Notes under the pieces: generated by a model
The model's database searches: none
The model's input: the letters and a program-made list of their open reading frames with translations, nothing else
Told to the model about the DNA's origin: nothing
From: JAFGIG01 sp964397545
GTDB lineage: Bacteria; SDB-A
NCBI GenBank assembly: GCA_964397545.1
Contig: CAYNIW010000002.1
Location: 1-64,000 of the forward strand
Length of the DNA stretch: 64,000 nt
Direction of reading: 5' to 3'
Made by a program: the position numbers and the translations under genes
In this document: piece after piece, positions 7,625-16,330 of the stretch
Numbering within the stretch: position 1 is the stretch's first letter
Layout of the letters: each line of letters starts with the position of its first letter

Positions 7625-8301
7625 GTCAAGAAGATAAAATAAACGTAGTTCTGAACGGCTCAGACGGCAAGATGGGAACTCTTATAGCCGGTCTTCTCAT
7701 AAAAGACGAAAGATTCAATCTCTATTCTTCTCATGACGCCGGCAATCAAATCCAAACTTGCCGTCCAAGCGACATGGTCGTAGATTTTTCTTCTCCATCC
7801 GGTTTCGAAAGAGTGCTTGCGGTCTCTTCTGAATGCGGGGCTTCTTTATTTTCGGGGACTACAGGTATCACTGCCGCGCAAAAGGATAGATTGAAGGAAG
7901 CGGCGGAAAAAATACCGGTTTTCTATTCGCCGAACATGTCCGTCGGCATCAACCTCATAAAGAAAACACTTAAAGAAAATTCCGAAATATTGAAATCGTT
8001 CGACATTGAAATTGTTGAGGCTCACCACAAGGGTAAAAAAGACTCACCGAGCGGCACCGCTCTTTTACTGGCGGAAGCTTCCGGAACAGCTCTCGAAAAA
8101 ATTCACGCTATAAGAGCCGCCGACATTCCCGGAGATCACTGGATATATCTTGCGCGGAACGGAGAGCTCATAGAATTTCATCACAGGGCTGTTTCGAGAG
8201 AAGTTTTCGTAAGAGGCGCAATAGACGCTATACTTTGGTTTGCCGGGCAGAAGCCCGGATTGTATTCAATGGAGGACTTTCTCGCCGCCGCATCGCTTTA
8301 G
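7621..8301 (+). CDS. dapB: 4-hydroxy-tetrahydrodipicolinate reductase
   Basis: Reduces the DapA product in the diaminopimelate/lysine pathway using NAD(P)H. The signature EAHHKGKKDSPSGTA and the GTTG motif are present. The nucleotide-binding strand VVLNGSDGKMG lies upstream of the first ATG (7672), so the real start is earlier and non-ATG. CTG at 7621, overlapping the previous stop, is my choice; ATA 7639 is possible. At about 227 residues it is a little shorter than usual (240-270). lysC and dapA lie 43 kb away in this window, so the pathway is not one operon. Confidence 0.9.
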   Translation: MSQEDKINVVLNGSDGKMGTLIAGLLIKDERFNLYSSHDAGNQIQTCRPSDMVVDFSSPSGFERVLAVSSECGASLFSGTTGITAAQKDRLKEAAEKIPVFYSPNMSVGINLIKKTLKENSEILKSFDIEIVEAHHKGKKDSPSGTALLLAEASGTALEKIHAIRAADIPGDHWIYLARNGELIEFHHRAVSREVFVRGAIDAILWFAGQKPGLYSMEDFLAAASL

Positions 8302-8358
8302 CCTTATTGATAAGGTTTTCCTGCCGGCATTAAGTCGTTTTTTGCCGAATTTTATGTT

Positions 8359-10467
8359 ATGCAGATTAAAGCCGAACTCGTCAGACTGATATTTGAAAAC
8401 ACGGCGAAAACCTTTGCCGTAGCAAAATTCAAAAAAGAAGACAGGTCTTTTTTCGTCGCTTCGGGGAAAATACCGGTGCCTGCTCCGGGCAGAATTTACA
8501 AACTCAGCGGAGACTGGGTTCTCAACGAAAAATTCGGATTTCAATTCAAAATAAAATCGGCTTTCCCGGAATCATTGACATCAGCAAAAGGTATTTCAGC
8601 GTTTCTCTCGAGCGGCAGGATAAAAGGAGTCGGGAAAAAAACCGCCGAGAAAATCATAAACGCCTTCGGAGAAAAGACGGCTGAAATCATCGAAAAGCAC
8701 CCCGAAAAACTCAAAAAGGTCAAAGGGCTGAAAAAAAATGCCGCCGAAGCTATAATCCGTGAGTGGAAAGAAGATTCTTCCCGGAGAGAGGTTTTGATTT
8801 ATCTTCTGAAATTCGGTGTCGGACCGAAAACAGCAGATAAAATTTCACGGGAACTCGGTCCCGAAAACGTCGTCGGAATTGTCGAAGAAAACCCGTATGT
8901 TCTGTCTGAGATAGTCGGAGGTATTGGATTTAGAAAAGCAGATTCGATAGCTCTGGGGATGGGAATTCCGAAAAACTCGCGTTTCAGGATACGTTCGGCT
9001 CTGGGTCATGTCCTTTCCGAAGCGGCGTCCTCTGGACACACTTGCCTGCCGAGAGAAGATATTGTCTGTGAGTCGTCAAAAATCACGGGAACCGAAATAG
9101 CCGAAGTAGAAAAAGTTCTCGAAGACATGGTCGGTTCGGCTCTTTTGAGACCCGCTGTATTTTCCGGAACCGAATATATATACAACTTTCCTCTGGAAAG
9201 GGCGGAAAAATCCGTATGCACTGAGATAATGAGAATATTTGGGAGCGAAAAAAAACCTCAAGAGCGTCTCGAAAGAGCGGACACGCGGGATTCAGACTTA
9301 AAAGCGGCTTCGGAAAATATCCACATTTCTCCCGTAAGCGTCGTCACAGGAGGCCCCGGAACCGGGAAAACAACTCTGATAAAAAAAGTAATATCAACTT
9401 TCAAGGGCAGAGTCGAACTCTGCGCCCCGACCGGAAGAGCGGCGAAAAGATTGGAAGAAGTTACAGGGACAAAAGCGAAGACAATCCACAGAATGCTGAA
9501 CTACAATCCAGCGACGGGATCTTTCAGGAATAATTCCATGAACAGAATTGACGACGCCCTTATAATCGCCGACGAGAGTTCAATGATAGACGTTTATCTC
9601 GCTTCGAGTCTCCTTCAGGCTGTCGGCAGAAACAGCAGAATAGTTTTTGTCGGCGACGCGAACCAACTGCCCCCTGTCGGTCCCGGAAATTTTTTTAAAG
9701 ACATAACTGAGTGCGGCTTAATTCCCTCAGTTAGGCTCGGTGAGGTGTTTAGACAGAAAGAGGATAGCGGAATTATCCCGGGAGCCGAAAGCATATTAAA
9801 GGGAATGACACCGAAGTTCAACGGAGATGATTTTATCTTCGTCAACAGGCAAAGCCTCGAAGAGACAGCGAGCGAGACGGTCAGAATTGCCGCAGTAGAA
9901 TTGAAGAAAAAATACGGTTCTAAAACCCTTGCCAGCGTTCAGGTCATAACGCCTGTAAACGGTGGAGTTTCGGGGACGAGAGAACTGAATTCGAGAATCG
10001 CAGAACTGCTCAACCCGGGGAAAAATAAAAGACCCGCCGCCGGAGACAAAGTGATGCAGATCTCAAACGATTACGACCTTGAGATTTTCAACGGTGACAC
10101 TGGGGTTGTGATCTGGGCTGGAGAATATTCGACAGTTGTCGATTTTTCGTATAAAACCGTTGAAATTGAGGGTGAAAAAAGAGATAATCTCGTCCTGGGA
10201 TATGCCGTGACAGTTCACAAATCGCAAGGTTCTGAGTATCCTGCCGTAGTAGCGGCGATTCATTCGAGCCACTACATAATGCTGGCAAGAGACCTTTTAT
10301 ACACGGCAGTGACCCGCGGAAAAGAAATGGTCATACTCGTCGGAGACAAAAAGGCTCTGCACATGGCTCTGGCAAACGACAGATCTATGAAAAGATATTT
10401 TTTTCTCAGAGAAAGACTGAAAATTGAATTTGATAAAATTGAATTTGAGAAGTTAAAAGGAAGGTAA
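8359..10467 (+). CDS. recD2: RecD2-type 5'-3' DNA helicase
   Basis: A 702-residue superfamily 1B helicase. The N-terminal third has the OB-like and helix-hairpin-helix repeats typical of stand-alone RecD2 (GVGKKTAEKIINAFG near residue 92). The motor has Walker A GGPGTGKTT (about 331-339), Walker B-like IIADESSM, a QLPPVGPG motif and the C-terminal UvrD-like AVTVHKSQGSEYP. RecD2 unwinds DNA 5' to 3' in recombination and repair without RecBC. It begins 57 bp after dapB and ends one base before the next gene, so the run from 6857 to 12740 may be transcribed together. Confidence 0.95.
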   Translation: MQIKAELVRLIFENTAKTFAVAKFKKEDRSFFVASGKIPVPAPGRIYKLSGDWVLNEKFGFQFKIKSAFPESLTSAKGISAFLSSGRIKGVGKKTAEKIINAFGEKTAEIIEKHPEKLKKVKGLKKNAAEAIIREWKEDSSRREVLIYLLKFGVGPKTADKISRELGPENVVGIVEENPYVLSEIVGGIGFRKADSIALGMGIPKNSRFRIRSALGHVLSEAASSGHTCLPREDIVCESSKITGTEIAEVEKVLEDMVGSALLRPAVFSGTEYIYNFPLERAEKSVCTEIMRIFGSEKKPQERLERADTRDSDLKAASENIHISPVSVVTGGPGTGKTTLIKKVISTFKGRVELCAPTGRAAKRLEEVTGTKAKTIHRMLNYNPATGSFRNNSMNRIDDALIIADESSMIDVYLASSLLQAVGRNSRIVFVGDANQLPPVGPGNFFKDITECGLIPSVRLGEVFRQKEDSGIIPGAESILKGMTPKFNGDDFIFVNRQSLEETASETVRIAAVELKKKYGSKTLASVQVITPVNGGVSGTRELNSRIAELLNPGKNKRPAAGDKVMQISNDYDLEIFNGDTGVVIWAGEYSTVVDFSYKTVEIEGEKRDNLVLGYAVTVHKSQGSEYPAVVAAIHSSHYIMLARDLLYTAVTRGKEMVILVGDKKALHMALANDRSMKRYFFLRERLKIEFDKIEFEKLKGR

Positions 10468-10468
10468 A

Positions 10469-12253
10469 ATGTTTCTGCTCATTTCTCTTTTTATATTGAC
10501 GTCGGCTTACCCGGCCGCCGGAAGGACAGAAGACTTAAATCCTTTCACGAGGGGAGATTCGGAATACAATATAAACGGAATGGCTGTCTTTCACCCCCCG
10601 CACGACCCCGGACCTCTTAAACCGCTTCTTCCGGAATACTACCCGTTGATACTCAGGGACCCGATTATCCCGACAGACCCGCCTGTCGCGCCCGTCAGGA
10701 TGTGCGCCGAGTGGGAGCCGGCGGTTTCGGTTCTTATAAGATATCCTGTCGGACTTCCGTGGAATCTCATATCACAGTTAGCTCAGGATCTCCACATCAC
10801 CTGCCTTGCAAGCAATGTGTCTTCAGCTCAGTCGGCTTTTGTCAACAACGGCATTTCACTTTCCGACGTCACCTTCGTCTCGACGAGCACGAACTCATAC
10901 TGGACGAGGGATTACGGCCCGTGGAGTGTTTTCGACGGGAACGATTCCGTGGGAATTTCCGACCACGTCTACAACAGAAGATACACACCACACAACAGAA
11001 TAGACGACGATGAATCCAACTGGGACCTCGCTCCGGCACTGGGGATAAAACTCTGGAAGACTCTTTTGGCTCACACGGGCGGCAACATGATGTGTGACGG
11101 CCACGGAATCGCAATGTCGAGCAACAACGTATATTCAGACGACAACCCCACGCTTTCTGTAGATTCGGTAAACGCATTGATGAACGCCTACTGGGGGATT
11201 CAGACATACTATACTTTCAACGATCCGCTCCAGAGCTACATAAATCACATAGACTGTTACGCAAAGTTTCTGTCCGAGGAGAAAGTCGTTGTCATAAGAA
11301 ACGGATATGACGATGCCGCCCTCAATCAGCTCGCAAATTATATTGCGACTCTTACAAACTGCTACGGCAGAAATTATGAGGTCGTCAGACTTAATTGCCC
11401 ATTAAGCCCTGATTCCGCCGCTTACGTCAACAGCCTGATACTCAACAATAAAGTCTACGTGCCGATAACCGGCAACACGACATACGACACTGCCGCTCTC
11501 AATTTCTACGAGAGGGAAATGCCGGGTTACGACGCTGTGGGTTTTCAATACGCAGGAGCCTCCGGTTTTGAACCTACAGATGCGATTCACTGCAGGACGA
11601 TGGCGATTTTCGACCCGGGTATGCTCTTTGTCGATCACGACCCTGGCGTAGATACGGCTCAAAAGAGAGTGAGAGCGTTTGTCCACGATTACAACGGGCA
11701 GGGAGTGATACCTGATTCCGTGTTTTTTATATGGAAACTCTCGTCCGAACCTCAGTTCGGAAATTATGACGTTATGGAGAGAGTCCCGGGTTTTGAGGAC
11801 AGTTTTTATATCTATCTCCCCCAGCCGGTGAGCGATGGTTTTGTGACAATAGATTACTACATTTGCGCCAGCGATTCGTCGGGAAGGACTGAAAAGGATC
11901 CTTATACCGCTCCGGCAGGGTATTACACACTTACTTATGAGACCCCGAACCGCGTAGAGGAGTTTTTCCCGCCGGAAATACCTGCGATTGTCGCCTTTAG
12001 TTCAACTTTCTCGGGAGGAATTCTGAAAGTGGAATTTTCTGTTCCTGAGAGGACAAATGTCTCTGTCGGAGTTTTCGATTTGACGGGAAGAAAAATCTCG
12101 TCTCTCGCCGATGGATTTTTTGACGCCGGGACTCACCTTTTATCGAATGATGTAAAAAATATTTCAGGGGGAGGGACAATATCTGCGGGGAGTTATTTCG
12201 TCCTGGCGAGAATAGGGGAGAGGACATTCACAAAAAAATTCATTTTGGACTGA
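10469..12253 (+). CDS. Secreted peptidyl-arginine/agmatine deiminase-family protein with C-terminal sorting-like domain
   Basis: A 594-residue protein with signal peptide (LLISLFILTSAYPAAG), a deiminase domain at about 75-400 and a beta-rich C-terminal tail. Catalytic positions of the Porphyromonas-type deiminase family are present: WTRDYGPW (Asp148), HTGGNMMCDG (about 202), HIDC (His260, Asp262) and DAIHCRT (Cys375). The last 70 residues (VSVGVFDLTGRKI...GTHLLS...GSYFVLARIG) match the FlgD/Por-secretion type module used for export or surface attachment in FCB bacteria. The substrate could be peptidyl-arginine, arginine or agmatine; export favours protein arginine. The start ATG follows AAGGAAGG. 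Confidence 0.85.
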   Translation: MFLLISLFILTSAYPAAGRTEDLNPFTRGDSEYNINGMAVFHPPHDPGPLKPLLPEYYPLILRDPIIPTDPPVAPVRMCAEWEPAVSVLIRYPVGLPWNLISQLAQDLHITCLASNVSSAQSAFVNNGISLSDVTFVSTSTNSYWTRDYGPWSVFDGNDSVGISDHVYNRRYTPHNRIDDDESNWDLAPALGIKLWKTLLAHTGGNMMCDGHGIAMSSNNVYSDDNPTLSVDSVNALMNAYWGIQTYYTFNDPLQSYINHIDCYAKFLSEEKVVVIRNGYDDAALNQLANYIATLTNCYGRNYEVVRLNCPLSPDSAAYVNSLILNNKVYVPITGNTTYDTAALNFYEREMPGYDAVGFQYAGASGFEPTDAIHCRTMAIFDPGMLFVDHDPGVDTAQKRVRAFVHDYNGQGVIPDSVFFIWKLSSEPQFGNYDVMERVPGFEDSFYIYLPQPVSDGFVTIDYYICASDSSGRTEKDPYTAPAGYYTLTYETPNRVEEFFPPEIPAIVAFSSTFSGGILKVEFSVPERTNVSVGVFDLTGRKISSLADGFFDAGTHLLSNDVKNISGGGTISAGSYFVLARIGERTFTKKFILD

Positions 12254-12272
12254 TAGAAAGCGGGGGACTGCA

Positions 12273-12740
12273 ATGAAAAAGACTTTTATCGCGGCGGCTT
12301 TTCTATGCGTATCATCACTCGGCGCAAAGACCGAAGCCCTCTTTGACTATTATTCTCTGAAAAAAGCTCTGATTTGGGGTTATTCAGTCAGGACGGTCAT
12401 ATACTACGGAAACTGTCTTCTCGTGATTGAAGGGGAGGCGCAGGATGAATCACCTGATGCCGTCGGAGGAATGAGCATCGAGACTTTTGAGATTTTTCCG
12501 AGGGGATTTTTCGGAAACGAATACGAATACATTTCTTTTTCTGAGAACTCGCTCGTTTTTATGAAAGATAGGTATGTGATAAATTACGTTAAATTAAGAG
12601 TATATGAAAATGATTCTGTTTATATCAGGGCTCAGTATATAGACCCTGTAAGCTACGAAACCGTCATGGACGAGGAATTTTTGACCGCGATCCGTGACGA
12701 AGAAAGAGACGGAGGTATAGTTTTTTTTTCGAGGGACTGA
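12273..12740 (+). CDS. Secreted VirK-family-like protein
   Basis: A 155-residue exported protein (signal peptide MKKTFIAAAFLCVSSLGA). The early segment SLKKALIWGYSVRTVIYYGNC, then SIETFEIFP, ISFSENSLVF and VYIRAQYIDPVSYETV, resemble in order the VirK family of small periplasmic proteins, whose biochemical role is unclear. Similarity is from memory of the family pattern, not from alignment. It lies 19 bp after the secreted deiminase, so the pair may be co-expressed. Followed by an 88-bp gap holding the promoter of the next gene. Confidence 0.6.
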   Translation: MKKTFIAAAFLCVSSLGAKTEALFDYYSLKKALIWGYSVRTVIYYGNCLLVIEGEAQDESPDAVGGMSIETFEIFPRGFFGNEYEYISFSENSLVFMKDRYVINYVKLRVYENDSVYIRAQYIDPVSYETVMDEEFLTAIRDEERDGGIVFFSRD

Positions 12741-12791
12741 TTTTTTAGTTACAAAGAGAATCTTTTTAATCCAAATATAGTAATAATCGTA

Positions 12792-12820
12792 TTGATATAT
12801 TTTTAAGGACAAAGTAATAT
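12792..12820 (+). promoter_or_regulatory. Promoter upstream of rhodanese lipoprotein
   Basis: TTGATA (12792-12797), 17-bp spacer, TAATAT (12815-12820). The predicted start near 12827 is almost on top of the first ATG (12829), so the message would be leaderless from that ATG or have a 17-base leader from the ATG at 12844. Confidence 0.45.
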
Positions 12821-12828
12821 ATATAATC

Positions 12829-13278
12829 ATGTTGAATACCTCAATGAAAACCGGAAAACCAATACTTGCCCTATTGGTTTTATCCCTGATAGGCTGTAGT
12901 CCAAGGAGAACTAAAAATATGGAAACCTTTGCCGTAGATATTTACAGCGGAGATTCAGTTTTTACAGATATTGACGCGGAACAAGCCCATGAATTGATAA
13001 GAATTTACGGAAGCAGGATAAAAATCATCGACGTCAGGCGGCCTGAGGAATTTGATTCTTTCAAAATAGCAGACGCTGTCAATATAAATTACAATGACGA
13101 ATTTTTCACGGATTCCATCGGTGTTTTCCCCAGAGACCAAATCTATTTAGTATATTGCAAATACGGAGCGAGAAGCTCTTCTGCGGCTGTCATGATGAAT
13201 GAAATGGGATTTCCGAGAGTTTTGAACCTCTCAGGAGGGATAAAGAGCTGGATGAAAACAGGATACCCGGTAGAATGA
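12829..13278 (+). CDS. Rhodanese-domain lipoprotein
   Basis: A 149-residue protein with an N-terminal lipobox (VLSLIGC) and a single rhodanese domain. Active-site loop CKYGARSS has the sulfur-carrying Cys at residue 110, and the IIDVRRPEEF and GGIKSW motifs flank it as usual. It would be a periplasmic or membrane-anchored sulfurtransferase. Start codon is either ATG 12829 or ATG 12844; neither has a Shine-Dalgarno site. Its stop overlaps the rlmN start (ATGATG at 13275), so translation of the two is coupled although their roles look unrelated. Confidence 0.88.
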   Translation: MLNTSMKTGKPILALLVLSLIGCSPRRTKNMETFAVDIYSGDSVFTDIDAEQAHELIRIYGSRIKIIDVRRPEEFDSFKIADAVNINYNDEFFTDSIGVFPRDQIYLVYCKYGARSSSAAVMMNEMGFPRVLNLSGGIKSWMKTGYPVE

Positions 13279-14327
13279 TGTCAGATAAATCTATAGATTT
13301 CTACGTTGAACCTACACCTGAGAGCATGACCAGGTTCATGATCGAGAATAACCTTCCTTCATACAGAACAGGGCAGGTTCTTGAATGGTTCTGGAAGAAA
13401 AAAGAGACAAATCCGTTAAAGATGTCTAATCTTCCTGCCGGGTTGAGAGAAGAACTTGGTGAAAAAATTTATGTCCCCAAAATAAAAAAATCGAATAAAT
13501 CCTCGGACAAAACCGTATTGTTCAATGTGAGATTTTATGACGGAAACGAAGTTGAAACGGTTTTAATCAGAGAAAGGCAGAGAACGACAGTCTGCGTTTC
13601 AACCGCCGTGGGCTGTCCTTACGGCTGTCTTTTCTGCGCGACCGGAAAAATGGGATTTGTCAGACAGCTGAGCCCTTATGAGATAGCCGTTCAGCCTCTC
13701 CTCGTTTCGTCGTTCGACGTTAAAAACACGGTTTCCAACGTTGTCCTCATGGGAATGGGCGAACCTTTTCACGATTACAGGGGTGCCCTCGAAGCCTGCG
13801 ACCTGCTAAATGACAAAAGAATGATGAACATAGGCCAGAGAAAAATAACAGTTTCAACAGCGGGTGTAGTCCCCGGAATAAACTTTTTTTCCAATAGCTC
13901 TAAGCAATACAAACTGGCAATTTCCCTTAACTCTCCCAGAGATTCCGACAGAAAGAAAATAATGCCTATCGCAAGAAAGTGGCCGCTTGCCTCTCTAATT
14001 GAAGCGGTTAAGAAATACACGGAAGCGACGAACAAAAAAGTCACTTTTGAATATGTTCTCATAAAAGGATTTAACGACAGGCTTTCGGACGCTCAGAAAA
14101 TATCCGAACTTCTAAGCGGCATATTGTGCAAAGTGAATTTAATCCCCTATAACCGCGCTGTTATCGGTTTCGATACGCCTGACCCCTCTTCGGTTTTTAG
14201 GTTTCAGGATGCTCTCAAGAGAGAAGGTATAGAGACGACGACGAGACTGAGCAGGGGAGCGGATATTAACGCCGCCTGCGGTCAACTCGCCGTCAGGGCT
14301 GATAAGAAAAAGGGCGCTTACCGATGA
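13275..14327 (+). CDS. rlmN: Dual-specificity RNA methyltransferase RlmN
   Basis: Radical SAM enzyme that methylates C2 of A2503 in 23S rRNA and A37 in some tRNAs. The 350-residue protein has the Fe-S motif CxxxCxxC at Cys114, 118 and 121, the GMGEP motif, and the C-terminal NAACGQL with the methyl-carrying Cys. Length matches the family. The start overlaps the rhodanese stop by 4 bp and its own stop overlaps the ATG of a 45-codon ORF. Confidence 0.96.
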   Translation: MMSDKSIDFYVEPTPESMTRFMIENNLPSYRTGQVLEWFWKKKETNPLKMSNLPAGLREELGEKIYVPKIKKSNKSSDKTVLFNVRFYDGNEVETVLIRERQRTTVCVSTAVGCPYGCLFCATGKMGFVRQLSPYEIAVQPLLVSSFDVKNTVSNVVLMGMGEPFHDYRGALEACDLLNDKRMMNIGQRKITVSTAGVVPGINFFSNSSKQYKLAISLNSPRDSDRKKIMPIARKWPLASLIEAVKKYTEATNKKVTFEYVLIKGFNDRLSDAQKISELLSGILCKVNLIPYNRAVIGFDTPDPSSVFRFQDALKREGIETTTRLSRGADINAACGQLAVRADKKKGAYR

Positions 14328-14461
14328 TAAAACATCCGGTAATTAAAGACAGGCTGTTTACTTTCACCGGAGCTGAATGTAAAATACGGGATCAGGGCGA
14401 TGTCTATGTGTTCTCCCGTGTTCTTTTTATGAAAGTCCACAAAAAAAGCTGCACAGAATAA
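14324..14461 (+). CDS. Possible 45-residue ORF coupled to rlmN
   Basis: An ATG overlapping the rlmN stop as ATGA opens a frame of 45 codons ending in TAA at 14461. The product (starts MIKHPVIKDR, ends HKKSCTE) is basic, has two Cys and no membrane segment. The ATGA junction is the same coupling seen at pal/cpoB and others here. I know no family. It may be a real small protein or chance read-through; conservation downstream of rlmN in relatives would decide. From 14462 to 14572 I see no further gene. Confidence 0.35.
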   Translation: MIKHPVIKDRLFTFTGAECKIRDQGDVYVFSRVLFMKVHKKSCTE

Positions 14462-14572
14462 CGGCTCGTTAAACGAAAAAAATGTATTATGAGGACAAAA
14501 TGAAGATTAGGAAAAAAAGACAGGAAGGAAAATATCATATATGACAACAAATATTAATATGAGAGCCGGATT

Positions 14573-15265
14573 ATGATACTCATACAGCAACTTGCGGTTT
14601 CATACGAGAATATTGCCATCGTGACTAAGAACGACCCCGTCACATGGTCGATTCTCGGCGCTCTTTTTGTCATATCCTTTCTCACAGTCTCAATTGCGGT
14701 CGAGAGATTTCTGCACTTTAAGAAAGTAACTGATCTTAACAGCAGTTTTGAAAACACTTTTGAAAAAATAAAATCAAGAGATATGATGAGAAACCTGACG
14801 ATCGTGGGAGATCCTTCGCCTTTCGCGAGAATATTCATTGGACTGCACAGCAGACTTTTTTTCGTTCCGAGCCCTGATGCACCTGCTCCGGCTAAGCCCG
14901 GGCTCGAAGAGATCAAAATGCTTTCTGAAAAACTTGCCAGAGAGGAAATGCATAAACTCGAGGGAAGAATAACTTTTTTAGCCACGACGACGACTGTAGC
15001 TCCTTTTTTCGGCCTGCTCGGAACAGTTTGGGGGATAATGCTTTCTTTCATGGCAATGGGACAGCACAAATCCACGGATATATCGGCGATAGGTCCCGGG
15101 GTAGCGGCGGCTTTGATTACTACAATCGTCGGCCTTCTTGTCGCGATACCTGCCGTCATGCTCTACAACGGGCTGAATTCGAAATTGAGGGGTATAGTCG
15201 TGTCCATGGAAAATTTCTCTGACGAGATCATAGAAAAGTCGCTTGTCTGGGGTCTTATAAGGTGA
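14573..15265 (+). CDS. tolQ: TolQ-type proton channel protein
   Basis: A 230-residue MotA/TolQ/ExbB-family inner-membrane protein: one membrane helix near residues 23-45, a cytoplasmic domain, then two helices containing ATTTTVAPFFGLLGTVWGIM and ATTIVGLLVAIPAVM-like sequences. With TolR it forms the proton channel that energises the Tol-Pal envelope machine. It heads the tolQ-tolR-tolA-tolB-pal-cpoB run, which is why I choose Tol over Exb. The run seems to begin in the 110-bp gap upstream, where TATTAT near 14485 is a weak -10 candidate. Confidence 0.92.
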   Translation: MILIQQLAVSYENIAIVTKNDPVTWSILGALFVISFLTVSIAVERFLHFKKVTDLNSSFENTFEKIKSRDMMRNLTIVGDPSPFARIFIGLHSRLFFVPSPDAPAPAKPGLEEIKMLSEKLAREEMHKLEGRITFLATTTTVAPFFGLLGTVWGIMLSFMAMGQHKSTDISAIGPGVAAALITTIVGLLVAIPAVMLYNGLNSKLRGIVVSMENFSDEIIEKSLVWGLIR

Positions 15266-15275
15266 GAGTGCAAAG

Positions 15276-15719
15276 ATGGCAGTTTCAGACGAATTGAAAC
15301 CAATATCAGGCATCAATGTTACGAGTCTTGTCGACGTGACCATGTCTCTTTTAATAATGTTCATGATAACGGTGCCGCTCATCAGCGAGCAGAGGGTCCG
15401 CTCTTTTGTAAATGTTCCTGTATTGAGCGACAGCGCCCGGTCGGAAGTGGCGCCTGAAGATATGAAAGCTTCGGTTATATCTGTTGACAGTTCGGGAGTT
15501 ATTTATTTCGGCCTTTATCAGGGGTCCAAAAGCCTTTCCAGCGAGACGCTCGGGGCGGCAGAGGAACTGATCCCCCTTCTCAGGTCGCTCGATCCTGCGA
15601 CTACCGTGAGCATTGAAGCCGATTCTCTGGCGATGTATAAATACGTGCTCGACTGCGTCCGAGCCGTTGCAAAATCGGGGATTAACAATGTCGAACTCGT
15701 TTACACAGCAAAACGCTGA
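15276..15719 (+). CDS. tolR: TolR/ExbD-family protein
   Basis: A 147-residue single-pass inner-membrane protein. The N-terminal helix (VTSLVDVTMSLLIMFMITVPLI) carries the conserved Asp that conducts protons with TolQ; the remainder is periplasmic with the DxxxxY-type C-terminal domain (EADSLAMYKYVLDCV). It begins 11 bp after tolQ and its end overlaps the tolA start, consistent with a coupled operon. Confidence 0.92.
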   Translation: MAVSDELKPISGINVTSLVDVTMSLLIMFMITVPLISEQRVRSFVNVPVLSDSARSEVAPEDMKASVISVDSSGVIYFGLYQGSKSLSSETLGAAEELIPLLRSLDPATTVSIEADSLAMYKYVLDCVRAVAKSGINNVELVYTAKR

Positions 15720-16311
15720 CCTGTTCAAAGGTTTTTCCTTTTCATTTTTTCTGCACGCGGTTTTTGCCGTTGTTCTCGGAGCTGTCTTTGTAAAAATGGG
15801 ACAGATCCGTTCTGTTTCCGATAATGATGTTATAAGATACAGAGTCAATCTCGTCGCTTCGAGCGAGAGGACGCAAAGTCACACAGGCAGTGTCGAGGAA
15901 ATTTCTCCTCTTGTCCAGCAACAAGACAGAACGACTGACGTCCGGCAGAATGATCCTATCCAGACCACACATCACAACATTCTTCCTGTTGCGACAGGAG
16001 GAGAGGATCCGATATCGGTCAACATACCCGGAGTTGGACCAGATGATCCTTACATTAAATCCATGGTCAGAAAAGTTTCAAGATATTATTCCGACCCTCT
16101 TGCCGCCGGTTCGGATTCCAGAAAAGTTACTGTGAAATTCACTGTAAATTCAGACGGCGTGATTTCCGGAGCGGAGATTGAAGAGAGTTCGGGAAATTCA
16201 ACTTTCGACCTTGCCGGCCTGAGAGCTGTCAGAAACTCTTCTCCTCTGCCGCCTCTGCCTGAAAGATTCGGCGGTTCAGTCGTAGTCCATTTCTACTTCG
16301 AGCACAAATAA
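15688..16311 (+). CDS. tolA: TolA/TonB-like periplasm-spanning protein
   Basis: A 207-residue protein with one N-terminal membrane helix (FSFFLHAVFAVVLGAVFV), a linker rich in polar residues and a C-terminal TonB/TolA domain (TVKFTVNSDGVISGAEI...AVRNSSPLPPLP). Position between tolR and tolB indicates TolA, which transmits the TolQR proton force to Pal and TolB. It is much shorter than enterobacterial TolA, lacking the long helical domain. I choose ATG 15688, preceded by GGGG, which overlaps tolR by 32 bp; a frame to 15613 exists but lies within tolR. Confidence 0.88.
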   Translation: MSNSFTQQNADLFKGFSFSFFLHAVFAVVLGAVFVKMGQIRSVSDNDVIRYRVNLVASSERTQSHTGSVEEISPLVQQQDRTTDVRQNDPIQTTHHNILPVATGGEDPISVNIPGVGPDDPYIKSMVRKVSRYYSDPLAAGSDSRKVTVKFTVNSDGVISGAEIEESSGNSTFDLAGLRAVRNSSPLPPLPERFGGSVVVHFYFEHK

Positions 16312-16330
16312 AAACCCGGGAGGGTGACAG

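Noticed and set aside
14554..15159. Minus-strand ORF of 201 codons over tolQ
   Set aside because: Antisense shadow of tolQ within a clear plus-strand operon.
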